Below are positions 62,368-64,000 of a DNA stretch of 64,000 bases, piece after piece. Each line of letters opens with the position of its first letter. Within the stretch, counting starts at the first letter, position 1. This DNA is from Bryobacteraceae bacterium (GTDB taxonomy: Bacteria; Acidobacteriota; Terriglobia; Bryobacterales; Bryobacteraceae). The stretch is taken from contig JAHDVK010000006.1 in NCBI GenBank assembly GCA_023384675.1, forward strand, positions 62,001 to 126,000, in the 5' to 3' direction. Below the pieces are notes generated by a model, which was given only the letters and a program-made list of their open reading frames with translations, ran no database searches and had not been told where the DNA came from. The position numbers and the translations under genes are program-made.

Positions 62368-63927
62368 TTAACCGGTCTTCTCGGCGATCGACTTGGCCTG
62401 AACGAACCAGAACAGGTAATCCGGGCCTCCGGCTTTCGAGTCGGTACCGGACATGTTGAAACCGCCGAAGGGATGCGCGCCCACCATGGCGCCGGTACAC
62501 TTGCGATTCAGGTACAGGTTGCCAACGTGAAAACGGTCCGCCGCGAGGCGCAGGCGCTCGGGGTCGCGGGTGTAGGCCGCACCGGTGAGGCCGTATTCGC
62601 TGTCGTTGGCGAGTTCGAGGGCGTGTTCGAAATCGCGCGCCGGGGTGACGGCGAGCACGGGCCCGAAGATCTCCTCCTGGAAGATGCGGGCCGAGGGCGG
62701 CACGTCGGCGATGATGGTGGGCTCGATGTAGAAGCCCTCGCCGGGCGCGGCGGCGCCGCCGGCAAGAAGGCGGCCTTCCTCCTTGCCGATCTCGATGTAC
62801 TTGAGGATCGACTTGCGGGAGCGCTCGTTGATGACGGGGCCCATGTCATTCGCCGGATCATCGGCAGGGCCGATGCGCAGCACCCGGGTGCGCTCCACGA
62901 TTTCGTCAAGGAACGCGCCGTACACCTTTTCATGGAGGATCAGCCGGGAACATGCCGAGCACTTCTGGCCCTGGTAGCCGAAGGCGGAAGCGACAACGCC
63001 CGCGGCGGCGGCATCGAGATCGGCGTCGTCGTTGACGATGATCGCGTCCTTGCCGCCCATTTCGGCGATCACGCGCTTGATCCAGATCTGGCCGGGCTGC
63101 GTTTTGGCGGCGCGCTCGTTGATGCGCAGGCCCACTTCTCGGGAGCCGGTGAAAGAAATGAAGCGCGTACGGTGATGGTCCACCAGCAGGTCACCCACTT
63201 CCGCACCGCTGCCGACCATCATCGTGAAGCTTTCGGGCGGGAAGCCGGCTTCGTCGAGAACTTCGGCAAACTTGGCGGCGATGGTGGGCGTGTCGCTGGA
63301 AGGCTTCACCACGACGGTGTTGCCGCTCACCAGGGCGGCGGTGGTCATGCCCACCAGGATGGCGAGCGGGAAGTTCCAGGGTGGAATCACGACACCCACG
63401 CCGAGCGGCAAATAGCGCAAGGTATTGCGTTCGCCGGGCAACTGGACGAGGGGCTCGGGATCGTCGAGCCGCAACATCAGCAGTGCGTAATAGTCACAGA
63501 AGTCGATGGCCTCGGAGACATCGGCTTCAGCTTCGATCCAGGACTTGCCGGCCTCGAGGACGAGCCAGGCGTTGAACTCGAACTTGCGGCGCCGAAGGAT
63601 CTGGGCGGCGCGGCGCAGCATTTCCACGCGGGTGGTGGCCGGCGTGGCGGCCCATACGTGGAAGTACGTGTTTGCGCTGTTGACCGCCTCGGCGGCGAGC
63701 GCGGCGGTGGCCTTATGATGACGGCCAACGACCTCATTGGGATAGGAGGGATTGATGGAGTCGAGCAGGCTCTCCGTCCGGTGGCGTTCCTGGCCGAGAC
63801 GCAGATCATACTCACGGCCAAAATGAGAGCGCACGAGCGCCAGCGCCTCGCGCATGGCGGCGGCGTTGGCGGGATCGGAGAAGTCGGCGTACGGCTCGTT
63901 GCGGAAGTCAGTGAGCCGGATAGACAC
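62368..63927 (-). CDS. pruA: L-glutamate gamma-semialdehyde (P5C) dehydrogenase
   Basis: 519 residues starting at a GTG. Aldehyde-dehydrogenase fold; catalytic Cys323 in [14 protein letters not shown] and Glu289 in [12 protein letters not shown]. The [22 protein letters not shown] and [22 protein letters not shown] stretches fit the P5CDH/RocA branch. It oxidises P5C-derived glutamate semialdehyde to glutamate with NAD+, the second step of proline degradation. It is 5 bases from the stop of the cut gene upstream. Confidence 0.93.
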   Translation of the reverse strand: MSIRLTDFRNEPYADFSDPANAAAMREALALVRSHFGREYDLRLGQERHRTESLLDSINPSYPNEVVGRHHKATAALAAEAVNSANTYFHVWAATPATTRVEMLRRAAQILRRRKFEFNAWLVLEAGKSWIEAEADVSEAIDFCDYYALLMLRLDDPEPLVQLPGERNTLRYLPLGVGVVIPPWNFPLAILVGMTTAALVSGNTVVVKPSSDTPTIAAKFAEVLDEAGFPPESFTMMVGSGAEVGDLLVDHHRTRFISFTGSREVGLRINERAAKTQPGQIWIKRVIAEMGGKDAIIVNDDADLDAAAAGVVASAFGYQGQKCSACSRLILHEKVYGAFLDEIVERTRVLRIGPADDPANDMGPVINERSRKSILKYIEIGKEEGRLLAGGAAAPGEGFYIEPTIIADVPPSARIFQEEIFGPVLAVTPARDFEHALELANDSEYGLTGAAYTRDPERLRLAADRFHVGNLYLNRKCTGAMVGAHPFGGFNMSGTDSKAGGPDYLFWFVQAKSIAEKTG

Positions 63928-63932
63928 GGGCG

Positions 63933-64000
63933 CTACCCTTCGACCAGCTTCTTACCGCGTTCAAACAGATCGGCTGCCTCATCGGCGAGATGGCGGCCTT
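63933..64000 (-). CDS. C-terminal end of a gene cut by the right window edge
   Basis: Twenty-two codons ending in TAG, product GRHLADEAADLFERGKKLVEG. It is open to the edge, on the same strand and 5 bases before the pruA start, so the two probably share a transcript. A proline dehydrogenase would be expected there by function, but this short, charged tail does not show one. Family not recognised. Confidence 0.45.
   Translation of the reverse strand, partial: GRHLADEAADLFERGKKLVEG

Noticed and set aside
1-64000. tRNA, rRNA, tmRNA, RNase P RNA, CRISPR arrays, insertion sequences, prophage genes
   Set aside because: No transposase, integrase, phage protein, tRNA 3'-CCA cloverleaf or conserved RNase P/tmRNA sequence was recognised in any gap. 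A tRNAscan or cmscan run would be decisive.

Overview
The window is GC-rich bacterial chromosome, densely coded on both strands. It has no rRNA, tRNA, CRISPR array, insertion sequence or prophage that I could recognise. The gene mix suggests an acidobacterium of the Solibacter/Bryobacter type: several Tat-exported Gfo/Idh/MocA oxidoreductases, WD40-like (PD40) and S9/S15 secreted peptidases, a beta-helix protein, an oligogalacturonate-lyase-like protein, a sulfatase, a TonB receptor with an N-terminal carboxypeptidase-regulatory-like domain, and a fused KGD-type 2-oxoglutarate dehydrogenase. The taxonomic placement is inference from gene content, not from a marker gene. || Layout. 1-4.8 kb: a HAD phosphatase cut by the left edge, a DUF6544-like protein, a COG0523 (CobW/YciC-type) GTPase behind a Zur-like box, and a secreted beta-helix protein. 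4.9-9.5 kb: an S9 peptidase, an M50 membrane protease and an S15/CocE hydrolase in one tight run. 9.5-13.7 kb: prepilin peptidase, Gfo/Idh/MocA oxidoreductase, small secreted protein, PD40 protein and a single-domain MetE-like methyltransferase. 13.8-18.6 kb: a five-gene glycosylation operon (GT2, DPM1-like GT2, DUF2304, TMTC-like TPR membrane protein, GT4). 18.7-28.1 kb: a complex I operon in the order nuoC-D-I-J-K-L-M-N-H, without A, B, E, F or G. 28.1-30.5 kb: PL22-like protein and a VapBC toxin-antitoxin pair. 30.5-36.3 kb (minus strand): DUF3999, DUF2339, IspD, a YacL-type PIN-TRAM protein and an RRM protein. 36.4-40.3 kb (minus): aldo/keto reductase, SerA and a class V aminotransferase that probably acts with SerA in serine synthesis; then YqeY. 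41.1-42.9 kb: a NYN nuclease with two LOTUS/OST-HTH domains and, upstream, a cluster of five tetraloop hairpins plus a short upstream ORF. 42.9-45.5 kb: corrinoid adenosyltransferase, polytopic membrane protein and exported nucleoside hydrolase. 45.5-49.3 kb: KGD. 49.4-53.4 kb: metallophosphoesterase, GNAT, Gfo/Idh/MocA, BrkB/YihY and a DUF507 protein. 53.6-60.6 kb: a ZnuD-like TonB receptor with His/Asp-rich loops, a GT9 and a 1014-residue double glycosyltransferase. 60.6-64 kb: a small CxxCH protein, sulfatase, P5C dehydrogenase and a cut gene. || The most interesting points are: (1) a bacterial MARF1-like NYN-LOTUS protein downstream of a hairpin-rich, possibly structured leader; (2) a likely zinc-responsive pair, the COG0523 chaperone and the His-rich TonB receptor, 52 kb apart but sharing an operator-like motif; (3) a compact operon resembling a lipid-linked O-mannosylation route; and (4) a split complex I locus.
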